A stretch of 64,000 bases of DNA, from positions 186,001 to 250,000 of the forward strand of contig NZ_JAIMCA010000004.1 in NCBI RefSeq assembly GCF_025499465.1, in the 5' to 3' direction. Under the pieces are notes generated by a model that did no database searches, was not told the DNA's origin, and saw only the letters and a program-made list of their open reading frames with translations. Below, piece by piece: positions 7,429 through 15,397 of this stretch. A program made the translations under genes and the position numbers. How positions within the stretch are numbered: the stretch's first letter is position 1; every line of letters begins with the position of its first letter. Source of the stretch: Allobosea sp. BH3. GTDB taxonomy: Bacteria; Pseudomonadota; Alphaproteobacteria; Rhizobiales; Beijerinckiaceae.

Positions 7429-9312
7429 TTACACTCTCATCAGCACGTCCATCATCTCCTTGACGGTGGAGATGATGCGGGCGTTGGCGGCGTAGGCCGT
7501 CTGGAGTTCGATCAACAGCGACATTTCCTGGTCGACATTGACCTGCGAGGTTTCCTGGAAGCGGCTCTGGATCGAGGCGAGCGCGACCTGCTGGCCCTCG
7601 TCCAGGCGCTTGGCGGCCTCTACCGCCTGCCCCTGCGAGGAGACGACGCGCTGCACATAGTTGGCGATCGTCGTGTTCTGGGTGGCGCTGTTGCCGTCGA
7701 GCCCGACCGCGTTGGTGAAGGCCTGCTGGCTCTTGGTAAGCCGGTCCAGCATGAGCTGCGGGCGCGTATCGTCGCCTTCCGGCGTCGGCAAGCCGCTGTC
7801 GTGAACAACGAGCAGCTCACGATTTTTGATGAGCTCCGGATTGACCGCAATCCGCGAAGCGAAGCCGACGGTTTGCGAGCCGCCTTCATAGGACCCCGTG
7901 AAGGGCGTGCCAGCGAGCCCGTCGACAAAGAAAGGCAACTCCGCCGGTCCGCCGGCGGAGGACAGCGTCGTGCTGGTCGGCCGCGCGGTCAGACCAAGCA
8001 CGTCGCGCGTGCCGGCCGCGCCGTCGTCGACGATGTTGAGCGTCGTGCCGTCGTAGGTCGCGGTGAAACCGCCGGCGCCCGCCGCAGTGTTGAGCGCGTT
8101 CTGGATCGCGGTCTGGACGGCGGCTGGTCCCGCCGAGAAGTCGACGGCGATGACGCGGTTGTTGGCATCGCCCATCGCCGAAGCGGGCAGCGTGGTGCCA
8201 GCCGCGACATTGACGAAGGTCAACCGCTGCTTCGCGCCACCCGCCGTCGCCTGATAGTCGAAGGTGAGGGTATCTCCTCGAGCCAGGTTCGACAGGTCGA
8301 AGGCCAAATCGCCCTGGCTCGCCGGGCCTGGCGTCAGGGTGGCGTCGATCTGCTGCTGGGAGAGCGCCCGCGACATCTGTGCCGCGATTTCGTCGAGCTG
8401 CGCCTGGGCCTGGACCAGCGTCTTGTCGCGCAACTCGATATTCGCGGCGATCTCGCCGGAGCGGAACACCTTGTTGGCGATCGCATCGGCGGCGTTGCCG
8501 GAGGTATCCAGCATCCGGATGGTGCCGACGCCGCGGGTGGCAGGATCTGACGTCCACTGATCGTCTGCACCCAGGCCGAAATGCTCGTCGAACGAAAACT
8601 TGACCGTCGGGTGCCCGTCGAAGAGCTGCGTGCCGGAGCCAGTGATGACGGAGATACTGCCGCGCGCATCCTCGGTTGTCTTAATGTCTACATATTGCGA
8701 CAACTCCGACAGGATCCTGTCGCGCTGGTCCCGCAGGTCGGCCGTGCTGTTGTCGTTAGGCCGCGCGACGATGCGGGTGTTGACGTCCGTCAGCGCACCG
8801 AGCAGTTCGTTGACCTTGGTGACGCCGTTGGCAATGCCGCTCTCCGCCTGGCTGCGCAGCGTCTGCACGCCGGCCGAGAGCGTGTTGAGCTGGCGCGCCA
8901 GCCCCGAAGCCGCATCCAGTACATTCGTGCGCAGATTGTAGTTGGACGGGTCGTTCTGCAGCGCCTGCAGCGAGGACGTGAACTTGTTGAAGATCGTGTC
9001 GAGGGCCGTCGAGCTGCCCGGCGCGCCGTAAAGCTTGTCGAGGTTGGAAAGCGCGCTCGCCCGCGTGGAGGTGTAGCCGGCGCCCGAAGCCTCCTGCCAA
9101 AGCTGGTGCTGGACGATCTTGTCGAGCAGCCGCTGGACATGGCTGGTCTGGACGCTGGAATTGCCGCCCGAGTAATCCTCGACGGTCGAAACAGCGCGCC
9201 GGACATAGCCCGTCGTGCCGGCATTGGCGACGTTCTGCGAGACGACGCCGATGCCGAGCTGCGTGGCGTTGAGCCCGCCGATCGCCGTGTTCAGGGAGGT
9301 ACTCAGACCCAT
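7429..9312 (-). CDS. flgK: Flagellar hook-associated protein 1, FlgK
   Basis: A 627-residue FlgK, the first junction protein on the hook tip. The N-terminus has GIGVVSQNVANAGTTGYVRR (about residues 18-37), the typical rod/hook family motif, and the C-terminus ends with IELQTAYAANARIISTVKEM, needed for export and coiled-coil packing. The ATG at 9312 has AGGAG 6 bases upstream; a TTG two codons earlier is less likely. Lies between flgE and flgL in one minus-strand operon. Confidence 0.92.
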   Translation of the reverse strand: MGLSTSLNTAIGGLNATQLGIGVVSQNVANAGTTGYVRRAVSTVEDYSGGNSSVQTSHVQRLLDKIVQHQLWQEASGAGYTSTRASALSNLDKLYGAPGSSTALDTIFNKFTSSLQALQNDPSNYNLRTNVLDAASGLARQLNTLSAGVQTLRSQAESGIANGVTKVNELLGALTDVNTRIVARPNDNSTADLRDQRDRILSELSQYVDIKTTEDARGSISVITGSGTQLFDGHPTVKFSFDEHFGLGADDQWTSDPATRGVGTIRMLDTSGNAADAIANKVFRSGEIAANIELRDKTLVQAQAQLDEIAAQMSRALSQQQIDATLTPGPASQGDLAFDLSNLARGDTLTFDYQATAGGAKQRLTFVNVAAGTTLPASAMGDANNRVIAVDFSAGPAAVQTAIQNALNTAAGAGGFTATYDGTTLNIVDDGAAGTRDVLGLTARPTSTTLSSAGGPAELPFFVDGLAGTPFTGSYEGGSQTVGFASRIAVNPELIKNRELLVVHDSGLPTPEGDDTRPQLMLDRLTKSQQAFTNAVGLDGNSATQNTTIANYVQRVVSSQGQAVEAAKRLDEGQQVALASIQSRFQETSQVNVDQEMSLLIELQTAYAANARIISTVKEMMDVLMRV

Positions 9313-9370
9313 CCTCAACTCCTGTCGCTAGAAGCGGCCCTCCTGGGCCGCGCCGCCCTTGGCAGAAGCC

Positions 9371-10804
9371 TCAGCGAATGATGTTGAACACCGCAGACAG
9401 CATGTCCTGCGCCGTGCTGATCACCTTGGTGTTGGCCGAGTAGGCCTGCTGGGTGATGATCATCTTCGAGAACTCGTCGGCGATGTCCGTATTCGACTGC
9501 TCGACATTGCCGCCGACGAGCTGCGAGGTGCCGAGGCCGGTGATCGGCGGACCGGACTCGACCGTCTCCTCGAAGGCGCCGCCATCGAGCCGCTTCAGCG
9601 AGTTGTCGGCGTTGAAGCGCGCCGTCGCGATCTGGGCGAGCGCGACCATCTGGCCGTTGCTGAACGTGCCGATCACCGCCCCTTCGGAGTTGACCGAGAC
9701 CCGGTCCAGCGTGCCGGCGGTGTAGCCGTCCTGCCGGATGCTGCGCGCGTCGATAAGGCCGCTGACGTCGCCGTTCTGGGTCAGGCCGTTGGCGCCCAAA
9801 GTCAGATCGATCGGATTGGTGGCAGTGCTGATCGCCGTGCCGCCGATCGTCAGCTGCGGGAGCTGGATGCTGCCACCAGCCGGATTGAGTAGCTGGCCAG
9901 TCGTCCCGAAGGTGACGTTCACGCCCGCGCTACGATAGGCGACCTGAGCCGCGCCCGTCGCGCCGGTATTCTCAGCGACGAAGAGCTGCCAGGTGCCTGT
10001 CGTCGGCGGCACCGCCGCGGGGTTGCCATTATCGACCTTCGCCCAGCGCAGATTGACGGAAACCGCCTGGCCGAGCGGGTCGTAGACCGTCACCGATCCA
10101 CCCTCGATCGAGCGCGTCAGGAAGTTGGTGACCTCGCTGCCCGCGATCACGGTCGTGGGCTGGCTTGCAGAGAGCGCCGAGCTGTCCGGATAGCTCGCCG
10201 CGAAGGTGGAAGCGGGGTTGAAGAGTAGTTCCGAACCCGGCACCGTGCTGTCGGCGTTGTTGGTCTTTGGATAGGCCGGGAGATTGGCGCTGAATTCGAT
10301 GGACGTCGTGGCCTTGGCGGGGAATTGCGTCTTGGCGATCTGGATCACATCCGGCTGGGTGCCGATGAGCTGCCCGGTCGTCTGGTCGATCTTGAAGCCC
10401 TTGAGGTAGTAGCCGGCTCCGTTGACCAGATAACCGTTGGCGTCGAAATCGAAATCGCCGCGGCGGGTATAGAGGTTCTTGCCGTCGAACTGCATGTTCG
10501 CGCCGATGCCGGAGGCACGCTGGTCGACCACGAAATAGCCATCGCCGTTGATCGCGACATTGGTGTCGATGCGGGTGGCCTGCAAGTCGCCCTGGATCGT
10601 ATTGGTCGCCAGGCTGTAGGCGGCGACCGAGCCACCGATCTGCCGGTTCAGTGCCGTATCCGGCACGAGGTCAGAGAAGGTCGTGTCGATGCGCTTGTAG
10701 CCGGTCGTCCGCGCATTCGCGATGTTGCCGGAGATGTTCTCGAGCGCATAGGACTGCGCCGTCATCCCTGTAACCGCTGTCGTCAGCGCACTGAAAACAC
10801 CCAT
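9371..10804 (-). CDS. flgE: Flagellar hook protein FlgE
   Basis: A 477-residue hook subunit. The N-terminus (MTAQSYALENISGNIANART...TGYKR) and the C-terminus (QQAYSANTKVISTAQDML) are the conserved helical ends of the rod/hook family; the central domains (about 80-400) form the hook surface. AINGDGYFVV near residue 85 is the usual FlgE/FlgF/FlgG signature. It heads the minus-strand flgE-flgK-flgL operon, 58 bases before flgK. Confidence 0.92.
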   Translation of the reverse strand: MGVFSALTTAVTGMTAQSYALENISGNIANARTTGYKRIDTTFSDLVPDTALNRQIGGSVAAYSLATNTIQGDLQATRIDTNVAINGDGYFVVDQRASGIGANMQFDGKNLYTRRGDFDFDANGYLVNGAGYYLKGFKIDQTTGQLIGTQPDVIQIAKTQFPAKATTSIEFSANLPAYPKTNNADSTVPGSELLFNPASTFAASYPDSSALSASQPTTVIAGSEVTNFLTRSIEGGSVTVYDPLGQAVSVNLRWAKVDNGNPAAVPPTTGTWQLFVAENTGATGAAQVAYRSAGVNVTFGTTGQLLNPAGGSIQLPQLTIGGTAISTATNPIDLTLGANGLTQNGDVSGLIDARSIRQDGYTAGTLDRVSVNSEGAVIGTFSNGQMVALAQIATARFNADNSLKRLDGGAFEETVESGPPITGLGTSQLVGGNVEQSNTDIADEFSKMIITQQAYSANTKVISTAQDMLSAVFNIIR

Positions 10805-10862
10805 GATACCCTCGCCTCAACCAGCTGCCCCCCAAGGGCGGCCCGCAACTCTAAGGCTGGGA

Positions 10863-10879
10863 TTGCACGGCTTATGCCA
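10863..10879 (-). promoter_or_regulatory. Candidate sigma-54-type promoter of flgE
   Basis: Read on the minus strand the site is TGGCATAAGCCGTGCAA, which has the sigma-54 GG-N10-GC spacing and the TGGCA -24 box, but a weak -12 box (GTGC instead of TTGC). Transcription would start near 10853, about 50 bases before the flgE ATG. Sigma-54 drives hook genes in Caulobacter; it is not the rule in Rhizobiales, so this is tentative. Confidence 0.3.
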
Positions 10880-10987
10880 TGCCGCGACGGGTTATATTTC
10901 AAGGAGTTGGATGCTTTACGAAGCGTGTCGCGGCAGTCCCGACCGGGCAGATTCGGCGCGGCCGGCAGATTCTGCCGGGTCGAGGGC

Positions 10988-12001
10988 CTAATCGGCCGCC
11001 GTTTCGCCGCGCCAGGAGGTCAGATCGCCCGCGACGTCCGAAAGCGTCGGCGGCCTCGCCTCGACGAAGGGCAGCGGCCGGCATACCGCGAGCGCCGCCA
11101 GCCCGATCCGCGCCGTCAACATGCCGTTGATCACGCCCTCGCCGAGCTTGGCCGAAAGCCGCGCCGCGAGCCCCTGCCCCACCACCTGCTGGATCACCGC
11201 ATCGCCCGCCGCCATGCCGCCCGTCAGGACGAGATGGTTCAGCACCTGCCGCGCCAGCCTGACGAGGCCGAGCGTGCCCGGCCGTCCGGCATAGATGCCG
11301 GCGATGGCACGCAGGAGCCTCGCGCAGGCGACCAGCACGAAGACGACGTCGACCAGTGCCCGCGGGCTCACCGCCGTCACCAGCGAAACGCGCCGCGCCG
11401 CCTGGGCGATCAGCGCCTGCGCCTGCGCATCGAGCGGCGCGAGCAGGCTGCGCTCCGCGACGGTGAGCATATCGCGCGCGGCGAAGAGCTGCGGCAACGC
11501 CGTTTCGAGCGCCGCGCGGCCCTGCGCGGTCTGCGGCCGGCTCTTGTAGAGCCCGATGAGTTCGCCCGCGATCGCCCGGCCCTCGTCCGGCGTGCCGCCT
11601 GCGAGCGCTGCGATGGCGCGCTCGCGCAGGGCCTCGACCTTCCGCTCGCGCAGGATGTCGCGCAGCACCCGCGCCCACATGACGACGAGCGCCAGCACGG
11701 CGACCACGGCGCAGGCCAGCGCCGTATAGCCGAGCACCGGGCTCTGGCTCATCAGCGAGGAGATGGTGTTCTCGACCCAGACCCCGGCCGCCAGCGCGAG
11801 AAACCCCGAAAGCCCGGCGACGAAGAGCGAGCCCCAGGAGAAACGGCGTCGCGCCGGAGGCAGCGCTGCCGGCTCCACGGCATCGATCGGCTCGCTCTCC
11901 GGTAGGATCGCGACGTCGCCACGGCGGACGGCAGTTGCTTCGCCGACGACATTCCCTTCGCCGGGGCTGTCGAGACGGATTGCGCGCGGTGCCTTGGTCA
12001 T
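10988..12001 (-). CDS. ycjF: YcjF-like inner-membrane protein (DUF697 / TIGR01620)
   Basis: A 337-residue membrane protein. A charged N-terminal tail of about 55 residues precedes two close transmembrane segments (about 56-80 and 90-112), followed by a long helical region and hydrophobic helices near 205-240. This layout, plus the partner ycjX just upstream, fits the YcjF/UPF0283 family. In E. coli ycjXF lies with the phage-shock (envelope stress) genes; the exact role is unknown. The gene starts 25 bases after the ycjX stop. Confidence 0.8.
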   Translation of the reverse strand: MTKAPRAIRLDSPGEGNVVGEATAVRRGDVAILPESEPIDAVEPAALPPARRRFSWGSLFVAGLSGFLALAAGVWVENTISSLMSQSPVLGYTALACAVVAVLALVVMWARVLRDILRERKVEALRERAIAALAGGTPDEGRAIAGELIGLYKSRPQTAQGRAALETALPQLFAARDMLTVAERSLLAPLDAQAQALIAQAARRVSLVTAVSPRALVDVVFVLVACARLLRAIAGIYAGRPGTLGLVRLARQVLNHLVLTGGMAAGDAVIQQVVGQGLAARLSAKLGEGVINGMLTARIGLAALAVCRPLPFVEARPPTLSDVAGDLTSWRGETAAD

Positions 12002-12026
12002 GGCCCGAACCTGTTCATGTCGCCCT

Positions 12027-13472
12027 TCATGCCAGCCTGTCGCCGATCAGGAATTCCAGCGCGCGGTCGAGGCGGATCTGCGGCGGCGGCCTCACGCGCC
12101 CGCCCGCATCCGGCTGGATGAGCGGCGGCCGGAAGCGCGGCGCCCGCACCTGCCAATGCGTCTTCGGATCGAAGATCGCTTCCGGTCGCTCCGGCAGTTC
12201 GCCCGGAAACACGGCGGCTTCCGCAATGCCATCGAAGACCTGTCCGTCGATCTCCTCCCCGGCCTCCGGCACGCCGGCGATAGCCGGTAGCTCCTCGCGG
12301 CCCTGCCTGATCCGGACTTCATGCGTCGCGCGCACCGCCGCCAGCGCCATCGCCTCGACCTGCGCGCCCGCGCCCTGCGCCCGCGTCGACGCCCGCCCGA
12401 CGAGATGGGACATCACCGCCGCCAGCCGGTCATGGCTGCCATGGTGGATATGGTCCGCCTTGGTCGCGGCGAAGAGCACGCGCTCGATGCGCGGCGCGAA
12501 CAGGCTCGACAGCCAGGAATTGCGCCCGACCGAGAAGGCGGCGAGCGCCTGCCCCAGAGCGGTTTCCAGATCGGCCAGCGCCGGCGCGCCGGCATCGAGC
12601 GCCGCCAGCACGTCGACGAGCACGATCTGCCGGTCGAGCCGGGCGAAATGGTCGCGGAAGAAGGGCGCGACCACCACACGCTTGTAGGCCTCGAAGCGCT
12701 CCGCCATCAGCCCCGCCAGCGTGCCCGGCTTCGGCTCGCTGTCATGGCGCAGATCGAGCGGCGCGAAGGTCAGCGCCGGCGAGCCCTCGAGATCGCCCGG
12801 CATCAGGAAGCGGCCGGGCGGCGTCACCGCCACGGCCTCGGGGTCGGCCCGCAGCTTTGCGAGATAGCCCTTGAACAGGTCGCTCGCCGCCTCCGCGGCA
12901 AGCTCGTCCGGCGGCCCCTCGGGACCTCGCTTGACGAGATCGGCGAGCCATTCGGCGGCGGACGCCTTCCGATGGGCCTTGCGCGCGTCGGCGACGGCCT
13001 GCGCCGACCAGGCCTTGTAATCCTGCCCGATCAGGGCGAGGTCGAGCAGCCATTCGCCGGGATAGTCGACGATGTCGAGCGTCAGCGTCGCCGGCCCCTT
13101 GAACCAGCCGGCGGCGCGCTCGTAATCGATCTCGACCCGGAGCTCCGAGATGCGCCGCGTCGACTCCGGCCAGCGCCGGTCCGGCCCGTTCATCGCGGTA
13201 CGATGCGCTTCATAGGGAAAGCGCGGCACGTCGGGATCGGGCTGCGGCACGAGGCGCACGCGCGCGACGCGCCCTTCTGAAGCAGCCTTCAGAACCGGCA
13301 GCCTGGCCCCTTCCATCAGGTTCTGGATCAGGGCGGTGGTGAAAACCGTCTTGCCCGAGCGCGAAAGCCCGGTGACGCCCACCCGCAGGCGCGGCCGCGC
13401 CAACCCCAGCAGACTGTCGCCGAAAGCCAACGCCGCATTGCGGGCGCTGTCGAGATAGGAGGCATCGCTCAC
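12027..13472 (-). CDS. ycjX: YcjX-like GTPase
   Basis: A 481-residue P-loop protein. The Walker A motif GLSRSGKT is at 35-42 and the G3-type DYPG at 136-139 within a hydrophobic strand (TLTLDIVDYPG). The family pairs with YcjF at the membrane and is linked to stress responses. Its ATG overlaps the stop of the phosphatase gene upstream (ATGA), so the three minus-strand genes form one operon. Confidence 0.85.
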   Translation of the reverse strand: MSDASYLDSARNAALAFGDSLLGLARPRLRVGVTGLSRSGKTVFTTALIQNLMEGARLPVLKAASEGRVARVRLVPQPDPDVPRFPYEAHRTAMNGPDRRWPESTRRISELRVEIDYERAAGWFKGPATLTLDIVDYPGEWLLDLALIGQDYKAWSAQAVADARKAHRKASAAEWLADLVKRGPEGPPDELAAEAASDLFKGYLAKLRADPEAVAVTPPGRFLMPGDLEGSPALTFAPLDLRHDSEPKPGTLAGLMAERFEAYKRVVVAPFFRDHFARLDRQIVLVDVLAALDAGAPALADLETALGQALAAFSVGRNSWLSSLFAPRIERVLFAATKADHIHHGSHDRLAAVMSHLVGRASTRAQGAGAQVEAMALAAVRATHEVRIRQGREELPAIAGVPEAGEEIDGQVFDGIAEAAVFPGELPERPEAIFDPKTHWQVRAPRFRPPLIQPDAGGRVRPPPQIRLDRALEFLIGDRLA

Positions 13473-13996
13473 TCGTCGGGGCCTTCACCCAGCGACGCCG
13501 GTGTGACGAACCTGTCGAGCCGGCCGCCGCGCTCGGCGACGTCGCGCCAGTCCTCGACGGCGAAATCGAGCACCGCGAGCCCGCAGGTCGGGTATTTCTG
13601 CCCCATTCGCGCCGCCGCATAGCGGTCGCCATGGCCGGTCAAACCAGCCGCGAGATCGGCGAAGCCGGGATTATGGCCGATCATCAGCAGGGTGCGGACA
13701 TCGCCCTCGATCGCCTGCACGACATCAAGCAGCCGGTCCGTCCCGGCTTCGTAGATGCGCGGCTCGAACTGCACAGCCGGCCTCGAAGGCAGCATCGGCG
13801 CGACGAGATCCCAGGTCTCGACCGTCCGCCGCGCCGGCGAGACCAGCACCAGATCGGGCAGCAGCAATTCGTCGGCGAGATAGCGCCCCATCACCGGAGC
13901 GGCCTCCCGCCCGCGTGCGGCGAGCGGTCGGTCGCGGTCGGCCACACCGGTGGGCCAGTTGGACTTGGCGTGGCGCAGGAGCATGAGGCGTCGCAT
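13469..13996 (-). CDS. Histidine phosphatase family protein (SixA-like)
   Basis: A 175-residue phosphohistidine-type phosphatase. LMLLRHAKS near residues 4-12 holds the RHG/RHA catalytic histidine, PARRTVETW holds the second arginine, and IGHNPG (about 106-111) carries the second catalytic histidine. SixA removes phosphate from phosphohistidine in signalling proteins; the true substrate here is not known. First gene of the ycjX-ycjF operon by overlap. Confidence 0.8.
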   Translation of the reverse strand: MRRLMLLRHAKSNWPTGVADRDRPLAARGREAAPVMGRYLADELLLPDLVLVSPARRTVETWDLVAPMLPSRPAVQFEPRIYEAGTDRLLDVVQAIEGDVRTLLMIGHNPGFADLAAGLTGHGDRYAAARMGQKYPTCGLAVLDFAVEDWRDVAERGGRLDRFVTPASLGEGPDE

Positions 13997-14054
13997 GGAG
14001 AATATCTAGCGGCGCCGGCTGCGAATTACGAGAGCATCGGGAGCAGATCGGCAG

Positions 14055-14222
14055 TCAATCGCCGCCGTCACCTCCGCCGCCATCGCCCACCTCGCAACCA
14101 CTGTCGGACCCGCCACTGCCCGTATCGGACGCGCCTTTTCGCTTTTCCTTCTGCAGGCGGGCCAGAAAGATGATCAGAACCGTCAGGATGATGACCAGGG
14201 CAATGAAGCTGGAGCGGCTCAT
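14055..14222 (-). CDS. Small single-span membrane protein with Gly/Asp/Ser tail
   Basis: A 55-codon frame reading MSRSSFIALVIILTVLIIFL for its first 20 residues: one transmembrane helix, then KEKRKG, then a tail made almost only of Gly, Asp and Ser with one Cys and ending GDGGD. CCAGG lies just before the ATG. It starts 13 bases after the stop of the MoxR gene on the same strand, so it is probably co-transcribed with it. The family is not recognised. Codon use matches the neighbours, and I consider it a real gene. Confidence 0.6.
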   Translation of the reverse strand: MSRSSFIALVIILTVLIIFLARLQKEKRKGASDTGSGGSDSGCEVGDGGGGDGGD

Positions 14223-14235
14223 CCTGGGCTCGTCG

Positions 14236-15081
14236 TCAACGGCTCTCGCGCCTGGCCATGAAGGCGAGTTTCTCGAACAGCGAGACGTCCTGCTCGTTCT
14301 TGAGCAGCGCTCCGTGCAGCGGCGGGATCAGCTTGCGCGGGTCGCGCTCGCGCAACACCTCGGGGCCGATATCCTCGGCCACCAGCAGCTTCAGCCAGTC
14401 GAGCAGCTCGGACGTGGAAGGCTTCTTCTTGATGCCGGGCACCTCGCGCACCTCGAAGAAGAGCCGCAGCGCCTCCTCCATCAGCCGCTTCTTGATGCCC
14501 GGGAAATGCACCTCGACGATGGCCTGCATCGTCTCGGCATCGGGGAAACGGATGTAGTGGAAGAAGCAGCGGCGCAGGAAGGCGTCCGGCAGTTCCTTCT
14601 CGTTGTTGGAGGTGATGATCATCACGGGCCGCTGCGCCGCCTTGATCGTCTCGCCGGTCTCGTAGACATGGAACTCCATGCGGTCGAGCTCCAGCAGCAG
14701 GTCGTTCGGGAACTCGATATCGGCCTTGTCGATCTCGTCGATCAGCAGGACGGGCCGGACCGGAGCCGCGAAGGCTTCCCAGAGCTTGCCGCGCTTGATG
14801 TAGTTGGCGATGTCCGAGACGCGGGGGTCGCCGAGCTGGCTGTCGCGCAGGCGGCTGACGGCGTCGTATTCGTAGAGCCCCTGCTGCGCCTTGGTGGTCG
14901 ACTTGATGTGCCAGGTGATCAGCGGAGCGCCGAGCGCCGCCGCGATCTCCTCCGCCAGCACGGTCTTGCCGGTGCCTGGCTCGCCCTTGACGAGCAGCGG
15001 GCGCTCCAGCCGGATGGCGGCATTGACGGCGACAGTGAGATCCTCGGTCGCGACATAATTCTCGGTACCGGCAAAGCGCAT
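14236..15081 (-). CDS. MoxR-family AAA+ ATPase
   Basis: A 281-residue AAA+ protein with Walker A GEPGTGKT (33-40), Walker B VLLIDEID (111-118), and the sensor/arginine region DAFLRRCFFHYIRFPD. MoxR ATPases act as chaperones for cofactor insertion or envelope complexes. The frame stays open further upstream, but the ATG at 15081 has GAAGGA 6 bases before it and matches the usual MRF-G-T...YVAT start. A VWA-domain partner gene, common next to this subfamily, is not adjacent here; the next gene is the 55-residue membrane protein. Confidence 0.87.
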   Translation of the reverse strand: MRFAGTENYVATEDLTVAVNAAIRLERPLLVKGEPGTGKTVLAEEIAAALGAPLITWHIKSTTKAQQGLYEYDAVSRLRDSQLGDPRVSDIANYIKRGKLWEAFAAPVRPVLLIDEIDKADIEFPNDLLLELDRMEFHVYETGETIKAAQRPVMIITSNNEKELPDAFLRRCFFHYIRFPDAETMQAIVEVHFPGIKKRLMEEALRLFFEVREVPGIKKKPSTSELLDWLKLLVAEDIGPEVLRERDPRKLIPPLHGALLKNEQDVSLFEKLAFMARRESR

Positions 15082-15113
15082 GGAAATTCCTTCGGGCAAG
15101 CCTCCGGACGCTA

Positions 15114-15214
15114 GAGCACCGGACCGAAAAGTGGAATCCACTTTTCGGACGATTCCGATGCTCCGCCAACGAGGTCGATCATCGTTATCGCGTCCGACAG
15201 GACGCGCGATGATC
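15114..15214. repeat. Palindromic intergenic repeat with GAAAAGTGG dyad
   Basis: This lies in the 316-base gap between the divergent MoxR and Kef genes. 15124-15148 is a near-perfect dyad (CCGAAAAGTGGA, one base, TCCACTTTTCGG). A second hairpin at 15177-15214 pairs GATCATCG and CGCGTCC with their complements around a GACA loop. Elements of this kind are frequent in Hyphomicrobiales genomes (general knowledge). The rest of the gap shows no gene. Confidence 0.65.
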
Positions 15215-15397
15215 GATCGCATCGCCGGCGCCGAGGTGAACCGCTTTTTTGGCAAGCCGGCAGCGCGGCCTTTTACTAACCACTCGTCCCGCAACGCGAA
15301 TTTCTTCGCTTGTGACGATTCAAAGGTTGTGCAGCGCAGCCCTCAGCCGCCAAAGTCGGAGCACACCTTCTTCCGCCACGATTCGTAAGGTCAGGCC

